Assembly (NCBI GenBank): GCA_033002965.1 | Contig: JAURVB010000198.1 | Coordinates: 1 to 64,000 of the forward strand | Length of the DNA stretch: 64,000 nucleotides | DNA from: Piper betle | Lineage: Eukaryota > Streptophyta > Magnoliopsida > Piperales > Piperaceae | Reading direction: 5' to 3' | Shown: positions 10,435 through 21,635 of the stretch, one piece after another | Layout: the number at the start of each line of letters is the position of its first letter | Position numbering within the stretch: position 1 is the first letter of the stretch | Program-made: the position numbers and the translations under genes | The notes under the pieces: model-generated | The model's input: only the letters and a program-made list of their open reading frames with translations | What the model was told of the DNA's origin: nothing | Database searches by the model: none

Positions 10435-12741
10435 TCAAGAAAATTTTAGCAATCCACGAATCTCCTCGAACTGATCCCACTCATTATCTCCTGATTCAAC
10501 TTCTGAAAGCAGCTGTCGTGGAGGGGAAGGAAAAGAATAAGGAAAATGAGAATTTGAAAGACGAGAAAAACTTTTTCAGCTTAACCCACTCATAATTGCC
10601 ACTAAGAGCCATATGATGGTTAAAATATCAGAGAAAATTATATTCCCCGCCACTATGCATACCAACTGATATTTTTTACCTGGATAATCAAAAGAAAACT
10701 TCTGTAATATACTGCAGAGTACAAACATTGGAAGAATGAAATCATTAAAAACAAAAAGAAATTGATTTTCACTTTAGGCTTCAATTCTTGTTCTAGGCAC
10801 AAGAAAATTGAGATATTTTAGGAAAATGACAACATTAACATTTATCAATCAGCAATCAATTCATTATGCCTAACTAACATTTCAAGAAGGCATAGAACGC
10901 TTCATCCCATCATATCCTTTTTCAAGGGTTGCAAACAGAATGACATCAATGCAAGACTTGTCACTTGTTTCTACATGGTTTATGACTTAATTTGATTAGG
11001 AAGGAATCAACTAGAGACAAAATCTACACTGTCAACACCAAGACTAGCTAGCTGTGCTAAGGTGTAATTAATGATGAGTGATGATACACTTTAACTGTTT
11101 GCTAAGGTGTAATTGAGGATAGCAAAGGGCCCTCATAGCAGACTCCAACCAAAAAGGACATGATCAGACACCTAAAAGAAATGAATCCATTACACTGAAA
11201 TGATTCAAATGACCTTTTCTTGTCCGATCGCGTATTTCCCTGAAGTACAATTCAGTGAAAACATGATAAAATTTTTAGGTAACGACCATAACAAAATCAT
11301 TGAACATCCCCACAATACCGTTATTGATGAGGATTTATTTTTAAGAATTTGAAATATTGCAACGTTTGCTAAAACAAGATTTCTCCAAGATCTGATTTAC
11401 ATTGTTTGAGACCTATCTAAGCTTTTATCCGACATAATATAAAAAAGGAAGCATTCTCTTGAAATCTCATATTCAAGAGTACATTGGCTCTTAACAATAC
11501 AATTTATGAACAAAGAGAATGAACTGGTTAGATAAACTTCATAAGAACAGCATTTTGCTTAATTTGCAACATCATTAAACTTGATCCTGTCACTAAGCCA
11601 CATTTAGAATCACCAAACCGAAAAGAAAAGATAACTTACAGCATGCAAGAAATCCAATAGTGAAGCTTAAAGGAGAGAACTACAGATCCAACAATTCAGT
11701 AAAGTTCAGGCCATTGTTAAAGAAATTGAGTACCTCAAAAGTAGATTTGCTAATTCCCGAGCCACTGGTTAAGCTTAATATATTCCTGCCCATGTCATTA
11801 TTGGGCTCTTTAAGATGTTGGTGATTTATATGCCTGTGAACAAAGACAAAAAGAATTAAGAAAAACACACACACACACACACCTGTGAAAAATCACAAGG
11901 AAACAAATATGACAGATGAAAGCAGATAAGATAATCGACAATATATAGTAGTGGGAGAAAGAAATATGAATTCAAAAGACATATGGCAAGACCCATATAG
12001 TTGAGGTAACATGAGCCATGACTAGACATGAACTCAACTATAGTTCTACCAATATAATGTGACAAACAGGTTACATGAGGACGTTACAGCTGCTAGCGTC
12101 ATGGCCCTATCTTCTAAATTCATACAGTTGGGCACCTGGTTCATGTCAGCTCAGATCCACAACTTTCACCCAACTTATCACATCTCACAAACTTAAACCA
12201 GCAACAATACCAGGCATGTACTCGCCAAGATTTAAATTAGCACATTATGCGAAGATGGATAAGATTAAAATCCTAAATTGACCTCTTCATGTCGCCTCTC
12301 TCTCCCTCGACCTTCTGTAATTCCCCAGTGGTTGTTGGGCTCATGCTTCGAAGCGCAACCAAATAAGAACTCTCAAGCCAGTACTCAACACTTCCATCAG
12401 GATTCTTTTCTGACACAGCCTCTCACCCGTTTCCTCATAAACCTTCCCAACCATGTGCTCCAGCAAATGATCTAGAAGGACTGCATCACCAATGTGCTTG
12501 AGTGCCTTGAATCTCAAAATTGGCTGCAATATAGCATTACCCAAAACAGCTCTCCTTTCCTTCATAACTTCCAGTAGCTTCAGCTCAGCAGCCTTGTAAC
12601 TTTAAGAATATCCATAAAATCCTTAGAACTAGCATCAAAAAAATTATTATAAGAAAACTTTAAGGAACAAATTTCCATTGCTCACCTCTCTTTGGACCAT
12701 AAGCAAAATGAGTTGTTATTACTTTCTAAAGCCATGTTTGC
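10435..12741 (-). other. DYAD-like module 4, diverged and shortened
   Basis: It comprises linker exon 12686-12741 (ends LWSKE), core exon 12283-12599 and a possible tail exon 10435-10512 behind a 1.77-kb intron. The core keeps AAELKLLEVMKERRAVLGN, LLDHLLEHMVGKVYEETGERL and VEYWLE after a one-base deficit at 12406-12409, and lacks the PPPGW motif. The tail candidate has a strong pyrimidine tract and acceptor and could encode an acidic end (GDNEWDQFEEIRGLL), but its phase does not fit the proposed donor without another indel. Confidence 0.6.
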
Positions 12742-15700
12742 CTACACATACACATACAGCACTAAAAAGTAAGGTACTCAGAATATTAGTTCATAAGTCC
12801 AAAAATGAAAATTATACAGAGTGAACAAGACAAATGCACAACCTGGAAAGCAGTAAGATCAGAATCACTACGGAAGCATTTAGCCATATGGTCTTGTTTT
12901 CCCGAGTACTTGTTCATAAGTAGCATCTCCAAGCGCCTGCTCACAAGAATTCTATTAGCACAACTAAAAACGTCTAAAAGAGAAGCAACCACTTAACTGG
13001 AATAAAATATATGAAAACTCTCCTTGAGTCACAATCATACTCATGTCCACCTGTTCAACAATATTAAGGTTTACAAATAAACCATAATACTAAGGTTTAC
13101 CACTATAATACACTTGGATAACCCAAGTGAAGGAAATGAGAAAAAGATAATACACTGCAAACCTGTAATTAACTATCTTCAACAAGATAAAAAGAAAATA
13201 GAAGAAGACAGATGTGAAACACAAACTTGGCTATCCTCAAATAAAAAATATTAAGTCTTCAACAACATAAGACACTTCTTAGCAACCCTAATCTCAATAA
13301 TATAAGCACACTTTAAATCACCATTTAGACAATTATCTCGCACAGCTCTCTAATAATTGCAGAAGTCAAAGAGAACACCCCCAAGAATAAACAAGTTTGA
13401 GAAAAAAAATTTCCCCGGAATCTGCAAAAGTCTACAGAATTGAGTGTAGGAAAAATGCCACCATACAGCAGAGGAGTGTAAAACCAAATAATGCAAAAAC
13501 ATTTTGAAATTTACACTGACAAATCGCGCATCTCCTCCTTTAGCTGGTTAATCTGCCCAGGTGTATTAGATATCTCAGATGGATTGTCATTATGGATAAC
13601 CATAGAATCAACATCACATTGTCCCATTGAAGGCTCTTCAGTACAACAAACCTCATTTGTGCTTTCCAACCAGCACATGACCGAACCTTTCACATTGTAA
13701 CCACAGCAAAAGCGTTCAGTCCTTTCCTCATAAACTTTGCCTGCCATACTCTCAAGCAAGTAATCCACCAGAACCATGTCCAGAATGCACTTGCTTGCTT
13801 CAAGTCTCAGAGAAGACTGAAGTATGGGATTTGTTACAGATGCTCCTTTTTCTCTCATAATATCAAAAATTTTCAATTCTGCTGCACCATATCTAAAATA
13901 AAAAACATCTTGAAGAATCACATCAATCAAAAATAGGATTCTGTAATTTCCAATGTCAGAAACATTTGCAAATTCCATCTCACCTTTTTTAGGCCACCTA
14001 TCTTTTTTAGCAGCATAAGATTGCTGATTGCCTCCAATCTAAAAAAGTAAAACAGTACTTAAATAACTCAAACAGAAAACATCACTGAGATTTGCCATAT
14101 GTTCACATGGAAACAGGATAAGACATAACAAATTTCCTCCAGTATCATGGAAAATAAATTTGACCACACACCTCCAAAGAACTAGACAAATCATGTTCCG
14201 GGTTCAGATCCATAATCATCTCTTCTACACCCACTCCCTCGTTGGATCCATTTTTCTTTTTGAGTACAAGGACCAATGCTCTGCACAAGAAACAGGAATC
14301 ACTAGTGCACAAGTCTTGCATTTTTTAAATAAAAAAGCAAGGAGATAGAGAAAAAGGTGTACAGGAAGATAAATGATGGCGAATTATGACCAGGAACATA
14401 GATGAACAATTCGAGGGAGAAGAATTAGACGAAAGGGGAGAAAACTTTGACGAATCAAAGAAGAACAAGAGAGATAGCCAAGCAAGAACTTTGTTCAAAT
14501 CATAACCATATTAGCCATCTTTACAATAATGGCTTGAAGCCATATTTATAGGCTAAATGAAAGTATTAAGTATGGTAATTACATGGTCAAGAAGACTCAC
14601 TAAAATAACTCCAATCATAAAACTCGTAGGTGCACTAAACTAAGAAATGTTATGAAAAAAAAAATTTAAATAAATTCAACTCAAAAATCATATCGTTTCC
14701 TAGTGTGCTCCTGCATCAATAACTACATTCAGCAAAGTGATTGCAGCTTTATGCTACCTTCTTACATCAGCAATCTCTAATTTTAACTGATTAATGGTCC
14801 TGAAGCTCTCAACAAAATTATATGGATTATCACCAGGCTCCCAACCAGGTGGCGGAACCCAATAAGGATCCCTAACCCCAGCCTGCCGCCGAATGTCAAT
14901 CATATCTGCATTCTCCAGCCAATACTCCATTGCCCCTACAGCATTCCGATGCCTACAAAGACGTTCACCTTGATCTCCAAATACCTTTCCTACCATGTGC
15001 TTTAGAAGGTGATCCAAAAGTCCAGTGTCACCAACATGATGGCGAGCTTCTGCCCTCAAATCCCCCCTCAAAATGGGATTTCCAAGGAAAGCTTTTTTTC
15101 TCTCATGATTTCCAACAACTTCAGCTCTGCAGTCTCATATCTGCATTGAATTGTTAAATTGAAGTTTTCATAGACTGCCATATAATATCTGCAATTTTCA
15201 GAAGCCTATAAAATCACCTTTCTCTTGTCCACCTAAACATCATGATGCTGTCACAATGAGAAGCCTTCTTTTCTGTAAAGGTATGATCAGGAGTTGAGAA
15301 ACCCAAAGAAGGAATGGCAAATTGCTGATAAGCAACAATTAAAGGCGCCAGATCTCTATCGCTAGCACGAAGAATTAGGATAAAAATAAATCTTGTTCAA
15401 TTGGAACTATACCTCTATAGAATTAGCTGTTCCTGAAGCGACTTGGGAGGAAGGTTTCAACAAGCTCTGACAATTTCCCTCTTCTTCATGCTCTCCCTCC
15501 AAAAGCAGCTGCTTCATATGTCTATAATCACGAATGAAAGAATAAGAGATACTGAATAGAAATCAGCAACAGCCTAACAAGAAGGTACTACAGATTGAGG
15601 GAATGCAACGCAGCATACGCATTTCTCGTTTTGGTGCGGGTGGGGGTGGGGTGTGGGGTTTGGAGTAAACCGCATTACCTCTTTAACTTGTTCAATTCTT

Positions 15701-16912
15701 CGTTGAGTCGCTTCAGTTCCAGTAAAGAAGAATCCTGATGAGGAGTGCCACCGGGCTTCCAGCCAGGGGGTGGAACCCAATAAGGATCGCTCACACCAGC
15801 CAGCTTACGAAGCTCAGCCAGATCATCTCTCTCCAGCCAGAACTCCATGGCCCCATCGGAATTGTGGCGCCTGCAGAATCGCTCCCCCTTTCCTTGTAAA
15901 CTTTGCCCACCATGTGCTTCAGCAAATGGTCCAGCAGACCAGTGTCCCCAATGTGCTTGCGAGCCTCGGACCTCAGGGCATGCCGCAATATGGGGTTCCC
16001 CAGCACCGCCCCCTTTTCCTTCATTATGTCCAATAATTTGAGCTCCGACCAATTATATCTGTCCCCCCCGTCCCCCCCCACAAAAAAAACATAGCACACA
16101 ACAGCAGCATTCTGATCTCTTAGAACTTCTAATCAAGCAGAACACATTATATCAACCAAATCTTTTTATTGTATTATATTTTTTCTTTGAAATCTTACCG
16201 CTTACGAGACCACCTCTCCACAGTTCCATTGGTAATGCACTTCGGGCTAACGTTAAGCCTCATCCTCTTCTTGAATCTGGCCTTCTCCGTCGGCTTGGGC
16301 ACCCGCTTAAGGGTTCGAGTGATCGGGGGAGAGTTTCAGCCTCAACCTTCATCACTGGGTCCGGCGGCGCGGGAAGACAAATCAGGCTCTCCTGAGTACG
16401 ACCGACGAAGTGGACCTTCCTCCGCATCCCCCAAGAGCTCAGGCCGACGCAGGAGATGCCGGGCTTGGAGTAGAGCGGCGGCTCAATTCGGAGGGGTTGG
16501 GGCTCCAAGCAGGCACCATCATCGGGGAGGGCATCGTTGTGGTTGATGGGGTGTACGCGGCGATTGAATACCCCTCGGGCCAGTTTCTTCCCCATTCCAA
16601 ACTTGTGATTGGCTACATCATGGTCCATAACCTAATAATCAACAAACAAAGAGTGCAGTTAACCCAACATCAACCAACAACCAAAACAACAACGACAAAG
16701 TAAAAAGCCCTAAACGCTAGAGTAGCCAAAGAAATAAACAATAAAAACGGAAGAGAGATTTTCCTTTTCCATTCCCTCCGTTCCCAATAGAGGGAGGAAG
16801 GCAGTGGCAGTAGTGGTAGTCGACTGGCAGTGCAAACCCCAACCAACCCACAGGCGAGACAACACAAAGGAGAGAAAAGTACCTGTTTAGCAACAAATGA
16901 CGGACGAAGCAT
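10435..16912 (-). CDS. DYAD/SWITCH1/AMEIOTIC1-family gene with four tandem modules
   Basis: In this plant family, SWI1/DYAD and AM1 act in the nucleus in meiotic commitment, sister cohesion and prophase I. Proposed exons on the minus strand are 16883-16912, 16199-16631, 15679-16058, 15413-15521, 15218-15361, 14758-15140, 14172-14280, 13984-14038, 13515-13892, 12843-12936, 12686-12741, 12283-12599 and 10435-10512, about 850 residues. The core (GNPILR, EARKHIGDTGLLDHLLKHM, GAMEFWLE, DPYWVPPPGW) matches DYAD and occurs four times. Splice sites are GT-AG. Five 1-base deficits in homopolymers break the frame: runs at 16325-16329, 15884-15888, 15093-15099, 13985-13990 and 12406-12409. Exon 5 acceptor phase and the last exon are uncertain; without the last splice, translation stops at 12273. 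Family membership is clear from motifs. Orthology to SWI1 itself is not shown, and it may be a paralogue. Confidence 0.82.
11864..11882 (+). repeat. (AC)n microsatellite in the last intron
   Basis: About nine uninterrupted AC units lie inside the proposed 1.77-kb intron between the last two exons of the DYAD-like gene. Confidence 0.9.
12843..14038 (-). other. DYAD-like module 3, diverged
   Basis: It comprises linker exon 13984-14038 (ends RWPKK), core exon 13515-13892 and tail exon 12843-12936. The core begins YGAAELKIFDIMREKGA and keeps VDYLLESMAGKVYEE and CWLE, but the DPYWVPPPGW segment is gone and replaced by an acidic, Ser/Asn-rich stretch. The terminal INQLKEEM helix is kept. The T run at 13985-13990 is one base short for joining linker and core. 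Confidence 0.75.
14172..15361 (-). other. DYAD-like module 2
   Basis: It comprises linker exon 15218-15361 ending FRWTRER, core exon 14758-15140 and tail exon 14172-14280. The core retains GDTGLLDHLLKHMVGKV, GAMEYWLENADM and DPYWVPPPGWEPGD. The T run at 15093-15099 is one base short of an open frame. The linker acceptor does not give a consistent phase with the preceding tail exon, so its left boundary is provisional. Confidence 0.8.
15413..16220 (-). other. DYAD-like module 1 (best conserved)
   Basis: It comprises the end of exon 2 (...VERWSRKR), core exon 15679-16058 and tail exon 15413-15521 (HMKQLLLEGEHEEEG). The core carries all family motifs: ELKLLDIMKEKGAVLGNPIL, EARKHIGDTGLLDHLLKHM, RRHNSDGAMEFWLE and DPYWVPPPGWKPGG, then a leucine-rich LLELKRLNEELNKL helix. 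The G/C run at 15884-15888 is one base short. Confidence 0.85.
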
Positions 16913-17560
16913 CGTGGCGGCGCCGATCGATCAACTGACGGACGAAATAGCGGTCACAATCGTATTCGGTGGTAAGGGAGAGGGGAAGGAGAGAAGCTAT
17001 ATCCTCCTCTACTGCCCGTCTGTCCCTCTCTGAATGCGGAGAGAGAGAAGCAATATTTGTGCAAGCATCAGTTATTTAATAATATATATATATATAATAA
17101 TAATAATAATAAAATTTAAAAAAAAAAGGCAATGGGAGGAATGGCTGGCTCTATGGAAAGAGCGGCCCCGAGTGGCTTTGCCAACTTCAAAAGAAGGGCG
17201 GCGGGCCGAGTGAAGAAAGAGGAGAGGGAGGAGAAGGAAGGACAGAAAGTGGAGGACGATTGTGATTATTATATCCTCTATGGGCGGGCGAAAAGTGAAA
17301 GAAGGGTGAACTGAACGAACAGGATCACAAGTCACAGATTCTTTGGTCTTACGCTTGACTTTTAGAGGGAGGAGGCACTTTTTATTATTATATTATATAT
17401 TATCATCAGAAATTAATACGAAGTTACCACCCTCGCCAGCGACTTCACTCGGTCTCTCCCGTCTCCACTACCGGTCTTCTCTTCTACTGCTTATAATCAT
17501 TATCGCGAGTGACAAGCAAGGATTGGATTGAAATTTCTGTTTTTGACTTTATATGACGAG
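16913..17560 (-). promoter_or_regulatory. 5' flank and likely promoter/leader of the DYAD-like gene
   Basis: The region upstream of the proposed start codon at 16912 (minus strand) is purine/pyrimidine biased, with CT-rich tracts typical of plant 5' leaders. It contains a TA/TAA microsatellite at about 17083-17112. ORFs of about 60-90 codons on both strands look like composition effects. No transcription start can be fixed. Confidence 0.35.
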
Positions 17561-17699
17561 GGAGAGGGCTCCGTCCGTTTCCTCTATTTATTTAGGCCAT
17601 AATAAACAACACCTAACTAAGAAGGAATCGAGGCACGCCCATTAACACATGTCTGTCTCTCTTCGGTTTTGCAAAAGCGTCTGTAAATACTTTCGTTGC

Positions 17700-17935
17700 A
17701 AATAGTTACGTTGGCCGAGCGGCGAACGGTTGCTCGAGTGTGGACCTTGTCCGCCTGCTCTTTTCGCCCCTCTCTTTGGCCGCTTGCACCTTAATCTCGG
17801 CGACCGTCGGGACAAGACCCGACTCCTTTACGTCATCCCTGGACGCTCCTCTCTCGATCTCTCTGTTCTTGGACGTAGCTGCCGACTAAGCTAATTACTA
17901 TCTTGTTCGATTTCCAAGTAAGCTCGATATGTCAC
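17700..17935 (+). other. GC-richer, leader-like stretch with a donor-like site
   Basis: A 230-bp segment rich in CTCTCT tracts ends in CCAAGTAAGCTC near 17912, which resembles a plant 5' splice donor. It could be an untranslated first exon or promoter of a lost plus-strand gene. No downstream exon was found before the repeat at 18240. Identity unknown. Confidence 0.25.
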
Positions 17936-18239
17936 CATGCATTTTACCCGGGTCCTCCTACCCGCTCCTGGTTTACACAATTTCGAGGGCTGACCCCAAT
18001 TAAAGGCGGCCATATGATGCCCAACCCAGGCATGCTTATTTACGAGCATTCGGGATCTGGCTGCTTTCAAAATCCCTGGCGACTTGGGGCTATTTACTTT
18101 TTACGTAAATGGTTTGGATATCCCGTATCTATATTGTTAATATCCTCTCCCGACTATTTTAAAATCGAATATAAAAATTTGATTCCCACGGACCTCTGGT
18201 AGACCCGGGTTGTAAGTGGTACCTCTTTCCATTTTACCT

Positions 18240-18680
18240 GTCGTTTCAATTTAAAATAAAATATCCAAATATTTTTTTAATTATATTAAAAAAATTATAA
18301 ATTTAACCATTCCACTTTTATTTTAAAACGATAATAATAAAAACTTTTGTCAATTATACCGAATTATCATTTTATTTATTTTATAAAATAAAAATAAAAT
18401 TATATTAATTAATATGAATAAAAAGTAGCATTATTAATATATTTAATTAAAATTTATATTATTATATCATTTTAAAAATTAACTTTATATATATATATTT
18501 ATATTATCTAAATGACAACAAATTTATAAATTTAGTAAGGATTTTATTCGTATCATCAAAACTTTTTATTATTAAAGTTAAATTTTATCGATGGTCAACT
18601 ATTTACCACTAGTTCAAATTTAATAACAATAGTGATAAAAAAGCGATAAACGGTGAAACAATGATTAATAGTCAAAAAAA
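18240..18680 (+). repeat. AT-rich dispersed repeat, copy 1
   Basis: About 430 bp aligns with the reverse complement of 30820-31255 over almost its whole length. Shared marks include a TTTAATTTAAAATAAAAT-like start, TAATATGAATAAAAA, ATGACA(A/C)CAAATTTATAA and a final TCGATNNTCAACTATTTACCA. No coding capacity or clear terminal inverted repeats are seen. It may be an old non-autonomous transposon. Confidence 0.7.
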
Positions 18681-18699
18681 ATTAATAAATAATAATAAA

Positions 18700-19860
18700 A
18701 AATACCTTCAACTGCTTGTACCTACATTGAGACCATGTGCCTGATTTTGGAACAACCACTTTGTTTTAAACCTTTGATCTGATGTACCCTATCTTACTAG
18801 GCTATGACTTGGCTCAGATTATTCAAATAGATAATATGTTTTATGTGAATTTGGGATGATCCAATTTAAATAAGTATTATTTCATAAAAAATATATTTTT
18901 AACTTATTTAAAATATTTCTTTTAATTATATTCCTAATATTTTAAATTAAAAATATATTATTTATATATTTTTACGGGCTAAGTATGGATTGAAAACGGA
19001 TGTGATGGATTCAAATTGGAAATAAATATAAAATTAAATAGATGTATAACCATTTTTTATCTATCTCATATGAACCCATATCTATTAATACACACAATAC
19101 AACATACAAAAAGTGTTAAAAAAACTTATTGATGTTTTTTTAACTCATTGGCCTCGAAGAATCATGACCATTTAAAAAATCACCGAGATTTCAAAATAAT
19201 TACATATAATTGAAATCCATCTAGTAACAACTTTCCTTGTTTTAGAATAAAACAATGAATTGTAATATTAGTAGCATAATTAAAAGTTCAAACGAAAAAT
19301 TAAACCATATGTGCAAGTTAATGGGCCCACACATTCACACACCCAAAATACACCAGTTGCTTACCATGCCTAAAACCCATAAGGAAATTAATTAATTATA
19401 TGAATATAAAGTCAATATTGAGTGTAATACTAATGAGCAAATAGATATATATGGGTAATAATATTCATTCATCAATAAAATTTCAAAACTACCGCTAAGC
19501 ATATTTAATAGGGGATGAATTGTTTGCAATACTTTACACACAAATTACCACTCGACCATAATACTCTCACGACCACACCAGTAACTTTGGATATCTCCGG
19601 AAATACCTTTTACAAATTAATAAGATTCATTAATCTTGTTAAATTAACAAGTAACTTTAATACAAAAACGTCAAAATTTAAATTTTACTCTAGTACTACA
19701 AAGCCAAACAAGATTAAAGTGAGGAGAAGGCTCAAACCCAACACCTCAAAATTATAAATAGTCATAAACCATGTGCAATGTTCGGGCAGTGTTTTTACAT
19801 ATAGACTAATATCATGATTATTAAATATATAAATTACCAGGTCATTAATTTCTAATATAA
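18700..19860. other. AT-rich intergenic DNA, nothing recognised
   Basis: No protein domain, RNA gene or structured repeat was recognised between the AT-rich repeat and the target duplication of the Tat-like element at 19861. Confidence 0.5.
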
Positions 19861-19865
19861 ATTAT

Positions 19866-21280
19866 TGATGTGGAAATTGTATTTCATGTGCATGTGCTGA
19901 ATCAAGTAGTAAAAGTAATAAAAAGTATCGTCATACAAGGATTCGTAGTAGAAAATTTTAATTATCATAATTAATTTACTTAATTTCATTTAAATAGAAA
20001 TAAATTTCAAAGGTAATTAAATTATGAATTAAGACTAAACTAACTTAACATGTAATATTTAAGTCAAATATTAATTTCAAGACGAGAATCTTAAGATTTT
20101 CAATTTCACATATTACTCTATGTAATTTAAGTTATCACTTTTACCTATAAATTGCACGATTAGATCATTAATTATGGGAATTAATTATTCAAGATAATCT
20201 CTTAATTAACTATAAAATTATCACTTACACCAAACTTCTATATTTCTATAAAATTATGTATACAAAAGGATACTTCAATTTTCACCGTTAATAGTTGCCC
20301 AAAACATATGGGTATATCTTTATTTTACATGTAAATAACCCAAAACAGATAAACAAAAACTATTTTATTAAATATCAAATTTAATCTTTTTATCTTTATA
20401 CTAGATCAAATCTCTAGTAAAAGCTATTTTATTCAATGTCAAATTCAATCTTTCTATCTTTAGATAAGATCAAATTTCTAGACCTAACAATAGATGGTCA
20501 ATCAAATGATAGCATTAAGAACAAAATAAAATAGATGATCCAAAACACATTCACATAGATAAAAATGAATAAACTTTATTAATCCATATACTAGGTGCCA
20601 TTAAAAATTCTAGAAAATAATTTACTCTATAAAATATTCGACTAAACTCAAAAAATCCATGTGATACGAAGACATCATTTAATTACAAAGAAAAACAAAT
20701 CAGAATAAAGAAAAATATTTTTTGGGAAAGTGTCTTCTTCTTCTGATCCAAATTCTTCGTCGTTCTTTCTCGTCTTTTGTGTCGTTGCCCACCCATCTAA
20801 AGTTCTTCTCCTTTTAAAACCCACCTCAAGTTTATAAATGATCTACCCAATATTACAAGTGGGGCCCTGAATAAAATTAATTTTTTTGTTGCCAACGCTT
20901 GAGCACCCTTAATCACACCCATCGACCACTAGAGTCTCGATCATGAGAGTTCTTTACCACGAAGCCAGTGCTCAAGTGCATCTGTGAGGTCGAGCGCTTT
21001 CCATCCCAGCGCTTGAGCGTTGGGGTTTTGTTTAGGGCACCAAATTATGCTTTTTAGCCCAAGTTCATCCTGAACTAGTTTTGGATCAACTTCTAACTCT
21101 TATACCCAACTAACACAACACTAATCATCACTTTTTACACTAAAATCACAATGATTTCTCACGTTATTAATAATACCTAACAAACTCATAAACTAATAAA
21201 TATGAAATATAAATGACTCGAAACATGATAAAAAATTAACATGAAATGCAAAAAATAATAACTCTTTTATAGATCTATTA
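19866..21280 (-). repeat. 3' LTR of the Tat-like element (1415 bp)
   Basis: It aligns end to end with 24839-27264 once the inserted 25974-27097 segment is removed. Read on minus, it begins TAATAGATC (TG mutated to TA) next to the purine tract and ends CCACATCA. Near 20900-21030 it carries repeated GCGCTTGAGC/GAGCGCT motifs shared with the other LTR. Confidence 0.85.
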
Positions 21281-21635
21281 CACCCCAAACTTGAATATTT
21301 ACTAGTCCTGAGTAAAACCTAAACTAGACTCGACTTACTTCCTCAATCCACACAACTCATCCAACAAATTGATTTATAATTTCTCTTCAGTGCACAAATA
21401 TTATTTCTTGAAATCAAATATTAACATTCCAAAATTCACAAGATATCCTATTGCAAAATAAAGGTACAAGCATATTCCCCAATACGAAAAGAAATAAAAC
21501 TCTCAAACTTATCTCTCAAATCAATTTAGAATTAGCTTATACCATCATCCAATACAATTAAATCAAATTTTTCATAAGCTCAAATAACAATTTCCTCCCT
21601 GGTAATATAAGTACCTTGTCAAGCAAGATCAATAG

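Noticed and set aside
12273..12275. TAG as the true end of the DYAD-like gene
   Set aside because: Not excluded, but the core exon has a donor at the position used by the other three modules (AAGAG|GT), and a tail-like exon with a strong acceptor exists at 10435-10512. I prefer the spliced reading with modest confidence.
17706..17740. tRNA gene suggested by a GGCCGAGCGG box
   Set aside because: No matching B box or cloverleaf follows.
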